Positions 39,904 through 48,398 of a stretch of DNA of 64,000 nt are shown piece by piece (the first letter of the stretch is position 1; each line of letters begins with the position of its first letter). The translations under genes were made by a program, and so were the position numbers. Under the pieces are notes generated by a model. That model did no database searches. It was not told the DNA's origin and saw only the letters and a list, made by a program, of their open reading frames with translations. The DNA is from Aerococcus sp. (GTDB lineage Bacteria; Bacillota; Bacilli; Lactobacillales; Aerococcaceae), in the NCBI GenBank assembly GCA_022768285.1, contig JALEMJ010000004.1, positions 96,109-160,108 on the forward strand, in the 5' to 3' direction.

Positions 39904-41808
39904 ATGTCAGTAATACCCACATTTCCAAAACGTTCGGAAGTACCAGAAGAAAGTACCTGGGACCTCACTGCAATTTTTGAAACACCAAAAGCTTATGAAG
40001 CGGCGAAAGAAAAATTAGTCGCCGATTCCAAAGCATTCAAAGAAAAATATGAAGGCCACCTCGACAGTATTTCAGTAATTCAAGAAGCGATTGCGGCACT
40101 GTCTGATATCTATCGCTCGGCTTCTCAGATTGATCACTACACCTTCTTACCTGTTGAAGCGAATCGCAATGACCATGAAGCCGCTGTCCGTTTACAAGAA
40201 GCAGCACATGCCCTGCAGCTCGTTAATAAGAATACGTCTTTCTTGCGCTATCAGCTCTTGGAATCGGACGATGCATTGCTTGATGAATTGGCAGCAGCTG
40301 ATGCGCGTCTAGCAAACTATGTCCGCTTGATTAAACGCGATAAGAAAATCTATCTCGGCAAGGAAAAGGAGAGCACCCTTCAGGAATTTGAGACGGTCTT
40401 TGGGGGACCATATGAGACATATAATCAAGCGAAGCTCGCTGATATGACGTTCCCGTCGTTTACCGTTGATGGTGAAGAATATCCGCTAAGCTTTGTGCTG
40501 TATGAGGACTACTATATGTACCATCCGAATACGAAATTGCGTCGTACTGCTTTCGATGTCTTCCAGAAGACGCTGCGCCAGTACCAAAATACGGCGGCAC
40601 AAGCATACTATACACACGTGATGACTGAAAAAGCGCAGGCAAATTTGCGCGGTTTCGACAGTGTGATCGACTACTTACTGTTCGATCAAGGGGTCACGCG
40701 TGAAATGTACGATCGCCAGATTGATACGATCATGAGTGATCTTGCACCGGTGATGCGCAAATACATCACCCATTTAAAAGAAGAAAATAATCTGGATAAG
40801 ATGACATACGCGGATCTGAAGATCGACCTCGATCCGGACTACAGTCAGCCGATTACTTGGAAAGATGCGGAGAACTATGTACGCGAAGCAGCGAGCGTAC
40901 TCGGAGAGGATTATGTCAATACGATTATTCCGGCATTTGAAGAGCGTTGGATCGATTATACGAAGAATGAAGGCAAGTCGACGGGTGGTTTTGCGACCAT
41001 GGCTGGTGGTGTGCACCCGTATATCTTAATGAGCTTCAATGGCCAGTTGTCTGACGTCTATACGTTGATTCACGAACTTGGGCATGCAGGACAGATGATT
41101 AATGCCGAGCGCAATAATCTTTTCTTAACAGACGAACCGAGCCTCTATCTCGTCGAATCGCAGTCGACGTTCAATGAGCTATTGATGGCAAATTATTTGA
41201 AGAAAACGCAAGAAGATCCGCGGACGCAGCGTTTTGCGCGCGCACAGATGTTGACCAATACATATTTCCACAACTTCATTACGCATTTATTAGAGGCGGC
41301 ATATCAGCGTGAAGTCTACCGCCTTGTTGATGCTGGGAAAGGTTTTACCGCGGACACGTTATCTCAGTTGACTTCCGATGTGTTACATCAATTCTGGGGT
41401 GACGCAGTAGAATTGAATCCTGGCGCTGAACTCACGTGGATGCGTCAACCACACTACTACATGGGACTATACTCCTACACGTACAGCGCTGGTTTGACGA
41501 TCTCAACGGAAGCTTACTTGAATGTGGTCAATGGTAAACCAGGCGCAGTTGACGATTGGTTGAATTACTTAAAACTCGGTAGTGACGATGTTGTTCCGGC
41601 AGCACAAGTTGCTGGTGTCGATGTGACGACGAAAAAGCCACTCGACGATACGATTGCGTTCTTGGATCAGACGGTTGATGAAATCATCGCCTACTCTAAA
41701 GTATTGAACAAAGCACACGCTGAAGTGACAGATTACGTGAAGGAACAATTAGAAGCGAAGGAAAGTGTCAAAGTATCCAGAGACAATCATCAATCGCATG
41801 AGGAATAG
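39904..41808 (+). CDS. pepF: Oligoendopeptidase F (M3 family)
   Basis: 634 residues from ATG 39904 (AAAGGGG 8 nt upstream). Zinc peptidase degrading oligopeptides of ~7-17 residues in the cytoplasm. HELGHA is the HExxH site; the third ligand is the Glu in 'VESQSTFNELLMANYL'. Helical N-terminal lid 'YRSASQIDHYTFLPVEANRN'. Length fits PepF (~600). Confidence 0.93.
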   Translation: MSVIPTFPKRSEVPEESTWDLTAIFETPKAYEAAKEKLVADSKAFKEKYEGHLDSISVIQEAIAALSDIYRSASQIDHYTFLPVEANRNDHEAAVRLQEAAHALQLVNKNTSFLRYQLLESDDALLDELAAADARLANYVRLIKRDKKIYLGKEKESTLQEFETVFGGPYETYNQAKLADMTFPSFTVDGEEYPLSFVLYEDYYMYHPNTKLRRTAFDVFQKTLRQYQNTAAQAYYTHVMTEKAQANLRGFDSVIDYLLFDQGVTREMYDRQIDTIMSDLAPVMRKYITHLKEENNLDKMTYADLKIDLDPDYSQPITWKDAENYVREAASVLGEDYVNTIIPAFEERWIDYTKNEGKSTGGFATMAGGVHPYILMSFNGQLSDVYTLIHELGHAGQMINAERNNLFLTDEPSLYLVESQSTFNELLMANYLKKTQEDPRTQRFARAQMLTNTYFHNFITHLLEAAYQREVYRLVDAGKGFTADTLSQLTSDVLHQFWGDAVELNPGAELTWMRQPHYYMGLYSYTYSAGLTISTEAYLNVVNGKPGAVDDWLNYLKLGSDDVVPAAQVAGVDVTTKKPLDDTIAFLDQTVDEIIAYSKVLNKAHAEVTDYVKEQLEAKESVKVSRDNHQSHEE

Positions 41809-41818
41809 GTGAAGCAGA

Positions 41819-41998
41819 TTGACAGGCATACAGATTTGGCTGCTCATTGCACTGATTGCGGATACGCTCCTCTTGATTTCAGGCGTGTACCTCTATCGTC
41901 GGGAACAAAAGACGCGATATTTGATTGCCCTGTTTATGGGCGCATTGCTGCTGGTTGTACTCGCGGTATCATTTGCACTAACGATTGCAATAAATTAA
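41819..41998 (+). CDS. Small two-helix membrane protein, unknown
   Basis: 59 residues from TTG 41819. AGGTGA lies 6 nt upstream and overlaps the pepF stop. The sequence forms two hydrophobic segments (residues ~3-24 'GIQIWLLIALIADTLLLISG' and ~34-58 'YLIALFMGALLLVVLAVSFA') joined by a basic turn 'LYRRREQK'-like (YLYRREQKTRY). Hydrophobic pattern, ribosome site and an in-frame stop before a terminator support a real gene; I do not recognise the family. It would be co-transcribed with pepF. A 65-residue Cys-containing frame over the same bases looks like an artefact. Confidence 0.65.
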   Translation: MTGIQIWLLIALIADTLLLISGVYLYRREQKTRYLIALFMGALLLVVLAVSFALTIAIN

Positions 41999-42010
41999 TT
42001 TTCTGAATGG

Positions 42011-42040
42011 AAGTGGCGGCGCATCGGTCGTCACTTTTTT
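42011..42040 (+). terminator. Intrinsic terminator after the pepF transcript
   Basis: Ten-pair stem with two G·U pairs (42011-42020 / 42027-42036), GCATCG loop, T run to 42040. Confidence 0.75.
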
Positions 42041-42103
42041 CAGTGTGGCGTGATATCGTGAAAAGATACGGCCTTTAACGAGTGAAAGGATGGAGGGAGA
42101 GCT

Positions 42104-42991
42104 ATGCGCGCACATACTGTGGAATTCTCATTAGAAATTTCACCAGCTGAATCGAGTCGAGGTGTTCCTATAGAACAGTTGTTATCAGAATTGATTCCAT
42201 TAGAGCCGGTGTTTATTACCGTGACTTATGGGGCAGGAGGTACCGAAAAAGGGGAAATGAGTGCGTTACGGTCCCTCAAGGTTGCACAAGCGATAGAAGC
42301 GCAGGGGATACCAGCAGTACCGCATTTGACAGGTATTGGTTCGAGCAGTGCGCAGATTGATCGATGGTTGGACGAACTGGCGACGCATGGCATCGACAAA
42401 GTCTTCGCCGTTCGCGGTGATTGGCCCAGGGATTGGAATCCTGAATTACACATGCCTGGTGATTTTCGTTACGGTAATGAATTGATTCGTCACATTGAAG
42501 CTTACGGTGGGTTCGAAATCATGACCTCCGCGTACCCTGAAAAGCACCCAGAAGCTGTTTCATTGCCCTGTGATATTGCCTACCTTAAAGATAAAATTGC
42601 ACACGGTGCAACACGTATCTTGACACAGTTTTTCTATATAAATGATGTATTTTATGATTTTTTGTCAGCGTGTGAAGTAGCAGGAATTCACGATGTACCG
42701 ATTGTGCCTGGCATTATGCCCCCAATCAATCTCAACCAGTCTTTGCGTCTTGCGCACGCTTGCGGAGTTTCATTTCCAGATGATTTATACGACTTACTCA
42801 GTCGATATGCGAGTGATAAACAGGCAATGTGTATAGCTGGGATTCAGTATGCGATTGCTCAGATTGTCGATCTGATACGTCACGGTCATCACACGATTCA
42901 TTTATTTACGATGAATCGACTGGAAGTCATAAAAGCAATTGTGCAAGGTGTAAGACAGGCCGTAGTTGATCCATCGTCAGCGAATAAATAA
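42104..42991 (+). CDS. metF: Methylenetetrahydrofolate reductase-type protein MetF
   Basis: 295 residues, TIM-barrel flavoenzyme making 5-methyl-THF for methionine synthesis. 'VEFSLEISPAESSRGV' carries the catalytic Glu, followed by 'FITVTYGAGGTEK', 'PHLTGIGSS', 'FAVRGDWP', 'TQFFYIND' and 'IVPGIMPPINL'. SD GGAGGGAG. It is solitary: no metE/metH and no SAM or T-box leader fits in the 63-nt gap upstream. Gene loss or a scattered pathway is possible. Confidence 0.92.
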   Translation: MRAHTVEFSLEISPAESSRGVPIEQLLSELIPLEPVFITVTYGAGGTEKGEMSALRSLKVAQAIEAQGIPAVPHLTGIGSSSAQIDRWLDELATHGIDKVFAVRGDWPRDWNPELHMPGDFRYGNELIRHIEAYGGFEIMTSAYPEKHPEAVSLPCDIAYLKDKIAHGATRILTQFFYINDVFYDFLSACEVAGIHDVPIVPGIMPPINLNQSLRLAHACGVSFPDDLYDLLSRYASDKQAMCIAGIQYAIAQIVDLIRHGHHTIHLFTMNRLEVIKAIVQGVRQAVVDPSSANK

Positions 42992-42998
42992 CTACCAA

Positions 42999-43028
42999 AA
43001 AACCCTCGAGCATTCACTCGAGGGTTTT
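42999..43028. terminator. Bidirectional terminator between metF and the M20 deacylase gene
   Basis: Perfect 12-bp inverted repeat AAAACCCTCGAG / CTCGAGGGTTTT with a CATTCA loop; A and T tracts on both sides serve the two convergent genes. Confidence 0.92.
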
Positions 43029-43054
43029 CGTTTATGAATATGACAATGGTGGAA

Positions 43055-44305
43055 TTAGTCGTTGAGGTAAGCTTTTGCGATTAATACGAATTTTTCGCAA
43101 TATGCGTAGTAATCTTCCAAGAACATAAACTCATCAACTTGGTGAGCAACCGGCGCGATCCCTGGGCCGAAGAGCGCAAAATCAGCTTTTTCATTACTCT
43201 TTAATAAGAAGGAGGCATCTGTTACGCCATCAGCAGTGAGAATTGGATGTGGATTTTCTTCATAGGCCTTTTGGAGTTTATCAATATCTACATCAATATC
43301 TTTTTCCTCGAGGTATTTCTTAGCTGCTTTAGCCCAAGCTTCATCATAATCATGTGTCTCGTTAGCCTTTTGGATGGCTTTAATGAGATCGCTATCTTTA
43401 GGACGAACAACAGGAATAGCATTCTCTAAGACATCAATACTAATTTCGCCTTTTGTTTCGTCATTAACTTCTTTAATCACTTTTTCAACGATTTCTAAGA
43501 ATTTATCGTTGTCAAAGGCATTTGTTGTACGTGCATTACCATATAGGATGGTTTTGGCTGGGACGCTGTTTACTTGGTCACCGCCGTCAATGCGCGTAAA
43601 GACATTAAATGTTTTATCAAGTGCGTCATCTTCGTGTTCGGCAACGTAACCATCACTTGCTTGTGCGATACCATCCATAATTTTACGAGCAATATCAATG
43701 GAATTAATTCCAAGTTGTGGCATCGAACTGTGTGACTCTTTACCTTTAATCGTAATTTTGTATTGGAAAGAACCCTTGTGAGCGGTAATAATTGCGCCGT
43801 TCGAAGGTTCGGCTACAACTAAAGCATCAGCATCTTTCATATCGCCACGTTCGTCAGCTTTTTCGGAACCTGGCATTTCAGATTCTTCACCGGACGTTAA
43901 GATCAAGCGTAATTTGCCGTTGAAGCTCTCGCCACTTTCTTTTAATTCGATCATGGCGATAGCGATAGCAGCAGAACCAGATTTCATGTCGGTAACGCCA
44001 CGGCCGTAGATAATACCATCTTCTTCAGTTAATTTGAATGGGTCGTGTTTCCAATCATCGACATCACCAGCACTGACGACATCGAGGTGTCCGCTGTAGA
44101 CTAATGTTTTGCCTTCACCGTCACCTTCGAGTTCTGCAACGAAGTTCGCACGGTTTTCACCTTCATCGAGTTCGACAACTTCTGACGGAATGTCATATTC
44201 ATCGAAAAGTTTTTTAAAATAGTCACAGATATCTTTCTCGTTATCACCGACTGTTTCCATTTCGATGATATCGGATAAGATTTGTAATTTTTTCTCTTTT
44301 TCCAT
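43055..44305 (-). CDS. ArgE/DapE-family M20 deacylase
   Basis: 416 residues, start at 44305 (M-EKEKKLQILSDIIE) with AAAGGAG 9 nt upstream; an 18-residue upstream extension is not supported. Dinuclear zinc amidohydrolase: H73-x-D75 in 'SGHLDVV', D106 in 'GRGVTDMKSG', catalytic E140-E141 in 'TSGEESEMPG', and a lid dimerisation domain from ~residue 180. Relatives include DapE (succinyl-diaminopimelate desuccinylase), ArgE and dipeptidases; with no dap or arg gene nearby the substrate stays open. One of two reverse-strand genes in the window. Confidence 0.88.
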   Translation of the reverse strand: MEKEKKLQILSDIIEMETVGDNEKDICDYFKKLFDEYDIPSEVVELDEGENRANFVAELEGDGEGKTLVYSGHLDVVSAGDVDDWKHDPFKLTEEDGIIYGRGVTDMKSGSAAIAIAMIELKESGESFNGKLRLILTSGEESEMPGSEKADERGDMKDADALVVAEPSNGAIITAHKGSFQYKITIKGKESHSSMPQLGINSIDIARKIMDGIAQASDGYVAEHEDDALDKTFNVFTRIDGGDQVNSVPAKTILYGNARTTNAFDNDKFLEIVEKVIKEVNDETKGEISIDVLENAIPVVRPKDSDLIKAIQKANETHDYDEAWAKAAKKYLEEKDIDVDIDKLQKAYEENPHPILTADGVTDASFLLKSNEKADFALFGPGIAPVAHQVDEFMFLEDYYAYCEKFVLIAKAYLND

Positions 44306-44364
44306 ATCTATCTGCTCCTTTGACAAAAGTAATGCAATAACGTTTAATATCACATCCATCTTTC

Positions 44365-44370
44365 ATTATA
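44365..44370 (-). promoter_or_regulatory. -10 element for the M20 deacylase gene
   Basis: Perfect TATAAT on the reverse strand, 60 nt from the start codon; the -35 is weak. Confidence 0.5.
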
Positions 44371-44488
44371 CTACTTCCTGAACGTGAATGTCCCAAATAA
44401 CTAAAAAGAGGCAGAATGAACAGGCAATAGATAAATTGTCTAACGGCAACACGCCGTGCAATATCCCTACAAATTTTCTGGTTCATTA

Positions 44489-44517
44489 TTGACTTAATAC
44501 CTAAAAAACGATAGACT
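44489..44517 (+). promoter_or_regulatory. Promoter for rplM-rpsI
   Basis: TTGACT (44489-44494), 17-nt spacer, TAGACT (44512-44517). Confidence 0.7.
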
Positions 44518-44523
44518 GTTCAT

Positions 44524-44602
44524 CGGTATTGTTTGCCCCACGATTAGCCCCGGAACTAATTGTGAATCAGACAATCTTTGAATAAGTAACGGAGGAATAC
44601 AC
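44524..44602 (+). promoter_or_regulatory. Structured rplM leader (probable L13-type leader)
   Basis: Two stacked stems: outer ATTGTTTG / CAGACAAT (44528-44535, 44568-44575) and inner ACGATTAG / CTAATTGT (44540-44547, 44556-44563) with a CCCCGGAA loop. Position and the CCCCGG loop fit my memory of the L13 leader of Bacillota, which L13 is thought to bind; not verified by a model search. Confidence 0.55.
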
Positions 44603-45046
44603 ATGCGTCAAACATATATGGCTAAGCCAAATGAAACAGAGCGCCGTTGGATCGTGTTAGACGCGACTGATATCCCATTGGGTCGTTTATCCACAGTCGC
44701 TGCTACGTTCTTGCGCGGCAAAAACAAACCGACATTTACACCAAACGTTGATACTGGGGATTCGGTAATCATTATCAATGCAGAAAAAGTACGCTTGACC
44801 GGTAAGAAAGCTACCGACAAGAAGTACTATCGTCACTCTGGCCATCCAGGTGGAATCAAAGTGACAAGTGCTGGTGTAATGCGTGAAGAGAAACCAGAAC
44901 GCTTAGTCGAAAATTCGATTCGTGGCATGTTGCCGCACAACAGCTTGGGACGTTTGCAGATGAAACATTTGCACGTTTACGCTGGTAGCGAACACAACCA
45001 TGCTGCACAGAAACCAGAAGTCGTTGACATCAACGAATTACTTTAA
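44603..45046 (+). CDS. rplM: 50S ribosomal protein L13
   Basis: 147 residues; '[20 protein letters not shown]', '[12 protein letters not shown]', '[10 protein letters not shown]'. Early 50S assembly protein. SD ACGGAGGAATAC. Confidence 0.98.
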   Translation: MRQTYMAKPNETERRWIVLDATDIPLGRLSTVAATFLRGKNKPTFTPNVDTGDSVIIINAEKVRLTGKKATDKKYYRHSGHPGGIKVTSAGVMREEKPERLVENSIRGMLPHNSLGRLQMKHLHVYAGSEHNHAAQKPEVVDINELL

Positions 45047-45065
45047 TTAAAGGAGGGGAATAGAC

Positions 45066-45458
45066 ATGGCACAAGCACAGTATCAAGGAACTGGTCGTCG
45101 TAAAAACTCTACAGCTCGCGTACGCTTAGTACCTGGTAGCGGTAAAGTTGTTTTCAACGGCAAAGACATGGAAGATTACCTTCCTTACGAATCTTTGTTC
45201 TTAATTGTTCAACAACCATTCAAGGTAACCGCAACAGAAGGACAATACGATACCTACATCAACGTTAACGGTGGTGGCTTCACTGGACAGTCCGGTGCAG
45301 CACGTCACGGTATCGCTCGCGCTTTATTGGAAGTTGATCCAGACTTCCGTAAACCGTTAAAAGCAGCCGGTTTATTAACACGTGACTCCCGTGAGAAGGA
45401 ACGTCGTAAACCAGGTCGTAAGAAAGCCCGTAAATCACCACAGTTCTCCAAACGTTAA
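45066..45458 (+). CDS. rpsI: 30S ribosomal protein S9
   Basis: 130 residues; '[20 protein letters not shown]', C-terminal '[12 protein letters not shown]' whose last Arg reaches the P-site tRNA. Confidence 0.98.
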   Translation: MAQAQYQGTGRRKNSTARVRLVPGSGKVVFNGKDMEDYLPYESLFLIVQQPFKVTATEGQYDTYINVNGGGFTGQSGAARHGIARALLEVDPDFRKPLKAAGLLTRDSREKERRKPGRKKARKSPQFSKR

Positions 45459-45564
45459 TTGGTGGAAATTTCTTACACATTTGCATGGCATACCATCTCT
45501 TGGGTTTAGCGACTCACCGACGCTTTACGCGATAGGTGGCAGATGAATAGAAAGGTGAACATTC
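45459..45564 (+). promoter_or_regulatory. rpsI-rpsO intergenic leader
   Basis: No terminator or good promoter is visible. A nested hairpin CACC…GGTG (45515-45538) encloses CGC-TTTAC-GCG (45521-45531), and ATGG-CATA-CCAT lies at 45485-45496. It could be an S15-binding leader; unproven. Confidence 0.35.
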
Positions 45565-45831
45565 ATGTTATTAAAATCAGAAAAAGACGCAATCATTGAA
45601 AAGTTTGCGCAACACGAAGGCGACACTGGCTCTCCGGAAGTCCAAATCGCTCTGTTAACAGCAGATATCAACAAATTGAACGCACACGCTAAGACGCACA
45701 AGAAAGACTACGCATCTTACCGTGGACTGATGAAGAAAATCGGTCACCGCCGTAACTTATTAGCTTACTTGCGTAACAAAGACGTTACACGTTATCGTGA
45801 GTTAATCAAGGCATTAGGTTTGCGTCGTTAA
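45565..45831 (+). CDS. rpsO: 30S ribosomal protein S15
   Basis: 88 residues; '[20 protein letters not shown]' and '[20 protein letters not shown]'. Primary binder of the 16S central domain. SD AAAGGTGAAC. Followed by a terminator. Confidence 0.98.
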   Translation: MLLKSEKDAIIEKFAQHEGDTGSPEVQIALLTADINKLNAHAKTHKKDYASYRGLMKKIGHRRNLLAYLRNKDVTRYRELIKALGLRR

Positions 45832-45847
45832 TTATGATGCATGTCAG

Positions 45848-45878
45848 AGAGTCGAGCAGCTTGCTCGGCTCTTTTTTT
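45848..45878 (+). terminator. Intrinsic terminator after rpsO
   Basis: Eleven-bp stem AGAGTCGAGCA / TGCTCGGCTCT (one G·U), GCT loop, seven T. Confidence 0.9.
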
Positions 45879-45939
45879 ATTGCTTGAATCATTTGCTTCG
45901 CACTAAGAATCACTTTCTAAACAACGCCTTAGATTACAA

Positions 45940-45968
45940 TTGTGGCTGGCCCGTATCTTTGCTAAAAT
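45940..45968 (+). promoter_or_regulatory. Promoter for the RNase J2-like gene
   Basis: TTGTGG (45940-45945), 17-nt spacer, TAAAAT (45963-45968). The leader of ~100 nt has no striking structure. Confidence 0.55.
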
Positions 45969-46072
45969 GAAAGAAGTATTTTCAACGGTAAGTCGCTAAT
46001 TGAAGCGATGCAGTGACTTTAGTCAGGGGACTGAAGGAAACAAAGTGAAAGTTAGAGAGGAAGCTATAATTC

Positions 46073-47767
46073 ATGAGTGATATTAAGATTCTTTCACTCG
46101 GTGGGGTGCGTGAAGATGGCAAGAATATGTATGTCGTTGAAGTTAATCAATCGCTATATATTCTCGATTGTGGTCTCATTTACCCACCCGATGATATGTT
46201 AGGAATCGATTTTATGATTCCTGATTTCACATATTTAATTGAACACCAAGATCAAATTGCCGGCATCTTTCTGACGCATGAGCATGCTGATGCGATCGGG
46301 GCTGTACCTTATTTGCTGCGCGAAATATCTGTGCCAGTGTTTGGTACCGAATTAACGATTAACCTGGTGAAACAGGAATGTCGCAAGCGCGGTGTCCGTC
46401 AATTCAAAGACTTCTATGTCATTACTGAAGATAATGAAATTGAATTCGATGATGTGACGGTTAAGTTCTTCAAGACAACGCACACCGTCCCAGATTCAAT
46501 CGGTATTTCGTTAGTGACGGATGAAGGAAGTATTGTCTACACCGGTGATTTTAAATTCGATATGACTGTGAGTGATGCTTATCAAACGGATTTCCAGAAG
46601 CTCAATGAGATCGCGAGCGACGGGGTCCTCGCATTGTTATCTGAATCGAAGCAGGCAACCAGCTATTTTGAGAATGAACCGGAGAATCAGGTTGAACAAG
46701 CGTTGATCGGGGAGATTCGAAAAGCAGAAGGACGCGTGATTCTAGCGAGCGTTGGCAGCAATATCCTGCGCATTCAACAAGCGATTAATGCAGCTTATGC
46801 ATTGAAGCGCCATATTTTTGCGTCGGGAAGCGATGTTGAAAATATGATCGATGCAGCCATTCGCTACAATAAATTAACTATTCCATCGAAAGATCTCTTT
46901 AAACCACTGGACGAACTCAATCAATATGAGGACTCAGAGGTCATTATTTTAGAGACGGGCGATACGGGAGAGCCGTTATCTGCCTTGCGTAAAATGTCTA
47001 CCGGACAGTATGGCGATTTAAGGATTCAGCAGGGGGATTTAATTATTCTTTTGACGACGCCGAACGCCGGGATGGAAACCGAAGTTGCACGGACAAAAGA
47101 TGATGTGTACCGTGCAGGTGGCCATACGATCGATTTATTCGGATCATTGCATACGAGTGGCCATGCAACGCCTAAGGATCTCCAGATGATGATCCGTATG
47201 ATGCAACCGGAGTATGTCTTCCCAGTGTCAGGTGAATTTCGTCAGATGCACGCGCACAGTCAACTCGCTGAGGCAGCGGGAATTCCGAGCGATCATATCT
47301 ATTTGCTTGACCGCGGAGATGTCGTGCAGTATAAAGACCATAACATGTCACTACTGTCGAGTGTGCCAGCCACTAATACGCTGATCGATGGGAGTGGCGT
47401 GGGAGATATCGGCAATGTGGTCTTAAAAGATCGTCGCATTCTTTCTGAAGATGGTATTTTCGTCGTTATCGTTACGATTTCACGCAGCGAGGGTAAAATC
47501 CTTGCTGGCCCAGAAATTATTTCACGTGGATTTATATTTATGAAACAATCTGACGATATCATTGCGGAAAGTCAGTCGCTAGTTCGCAAAATCGTTGAAA
47601 ATCAATTAAACGATCAAAAACACTTTGATTGGACAAAATTGAAAAACGCTATTAGAGATGATTTATCACGCTATCTGTATAAAGAAACGCAACGCCGTCC
47701 GATGGTATTGCCAGTGATTGAAGAGGCATCGCATCGCCGAAAGAAACATAATTTTATGAAAGGTTAG
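46073..47767 (+). CDS. rnjB: Ribonuclease J, J2-like
   Basis: 564 residues, metallo-β-lactamase/β-CASP ribonuclease, partner of RNase J1 in mRNA and rRNA processing. β-lactamase motif 2 reads H69-E-H71-A-D73-A74, so the last His of HxHxDH is lost, as in many J2 proteins. β-CASP region 'ILASVGSNILRIQQAINAAY', 'LHTSGHATPKDLQ', C-terminal 'RRPMVLPVIEE'. The motif change argues for a mainly structural J2 rather than an active J1. SD AGAGAGGAAGC. Confidence 0.9.
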   Translation: MSDIKILSLGGVREDGKNMYVVEVNQSLYILDCGLIYPPDDMLGIDFMIPDFTYLIEHQDQIAGIFLTHEHADAIGAVPYLLREISVPVFGTELTINLVKQECRKRGVRQFKDFYVITEDNEIEFDDVTVKFFKTTHTVPDSIGISLVTDEGSIVYTGDFKFDMTVSDAYQTDFQKLNEIASDGVLALLSESKQATSYFENEPENQVEQALIGEIRKAEGRVILASVGSNILRIQQAINAAYALKRHIFASGSDVENMIDAAIRYNKLTIPSKDLFKPLDELNQYEDSEVIILETGDTGEPLSALRKMSTGQYGDLRIQQGDLIILLTTPNAGMETEVARTKDDVYRAGGHTIDLFGSLHTSGHATPKDLQMMIRMMQPEYVFPVSGEFRQMHAHSQLAEAAGIPSDHIYLLDRGDVVQYKDHNMSLLSSVPATNTLIDGSGVGDIGNVVLKDRRILSEDGIFVVIVTISRSEGKILAGPEIISRGFIFMKQSDDIIAESQSLVRKIVENQLNDQKHFDWTKLKNAIRDDLSRYLYKETQRRPMVLPVIEEASHRRKKHNFMKG

Positions 47768-47778
47768 GTGATCAGTGA

Positions 47779-48381
47779 ATGAAATCTTCTGATTGGTTAG
47801 TTGTCGGCGTTGAATGTTTGGTGATGACCGCTATCGCCATCGCTATCAACACAGTGATGGGGTACATCCCGTTTGCTGTAACGTCTGCATGGCAATTGGG
47901 CAGCTTTATGGTTATGCTGTTTGCTTTTAGACGCGGACCACTGCCTGGCTTCCTGAGCGGATTATTGTTAGGCTTCGGTCAATTAGTGATTGACTACTTG
48001 ACAATGGGTACACCGTTCAATGTCCAGACCGTATTAGTCGCGATCGCAGCCGTATTGTTCGGAAGTGCCGGCTTATTTGCGAAAAACTTGCAGCGAACTT
48101 TGAATAATCGTCGCATGTCATCCGTCTATTTGAATTTAGGGACGGGTACAGTGCTAGCTGTGCTCGCTTATTTTCTTGTCAGCGGGCTGATTCGCTTCTT
48201 ATTTGAAGAGAACGTGATATTTCAGAATTTACTACAGACAGAGGGCATTCGCACATTAGCTTCAGGTGCATTAGCGCTGGTTGTGTTATTCGGTTTATTA
48301 TTTATCAAATCCGATCAGTATATTCCGAGACATACGCCGTACTTAACGCGTCGCGAGCGTTCACGCTTGCTCAACGATTAG
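47779..48381 (+). CDS. ThiT-like integral membrane protein (possible ECF S-component)
   Basis: 200 residues, about six membrane segments and a basic C-terminus. The stretch 'MLFAFRRGPLPGFLSGLLLG' and 'LFGSAGLFAKN' resemble the ThiT (YuaJ) thiamine S-component ('LSLRRGLTAGLVGGL', 'LGIAGLFRQ' in Lactococcus from memory). The acidic residue that binds thiamine in ThiT (after the 'LS..QA' helix) is not evident, so the ligand may differ. No TPP riboswitch is present; it lies 11 nt after rnjB. It could also be an unrelated membrane protein. Confidence 0.5.
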   Translation: MKSSDWLVVGVECLVMTAIAIAINTVMGYIPFAVTSAWQLGSFMVMLFAFRRGPLPGFLSGLLLGFGQLVIDYLTMGTPFNVQTVLVAIAAVLFGSAGLFAKNLQRTLNNRRMSSVYLNLGTGTVLAVLAYFLVSGLIRFLFEENVIFQNLLQTEGIRTLASGALALVVLFGLLFIKSDQYIPRHTPYLTRRERSRLLND

Positions 48382-48398
48382 AAAGGGTAGGGCGTAGC

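Noticed and set aside
41809..42006. 65-codon frame with six Cys starting GTG right after the pepF stop
   Set aside because: Looks zinc-finger-like at first, but its GTG lies within the AGGTGA ribosome site, and the +1-shifted frame (41819-41998) gives a clean two-helix membrane protein, which explains the sequence better.
42007..42103. SAM or T-box riboswitch in front of metF
   Set aside because: Only ~60 nt remain between the preceding terminator and the ribosome site, too short, and no conserved box is visible.
43055..44359. Longer start for the M20 deacylase at 44359
   Set aside because: The 18 extra residues (hydrophobic, no family match) would overlap the -10 element; AAAGGAG is placed for the start at 44305.
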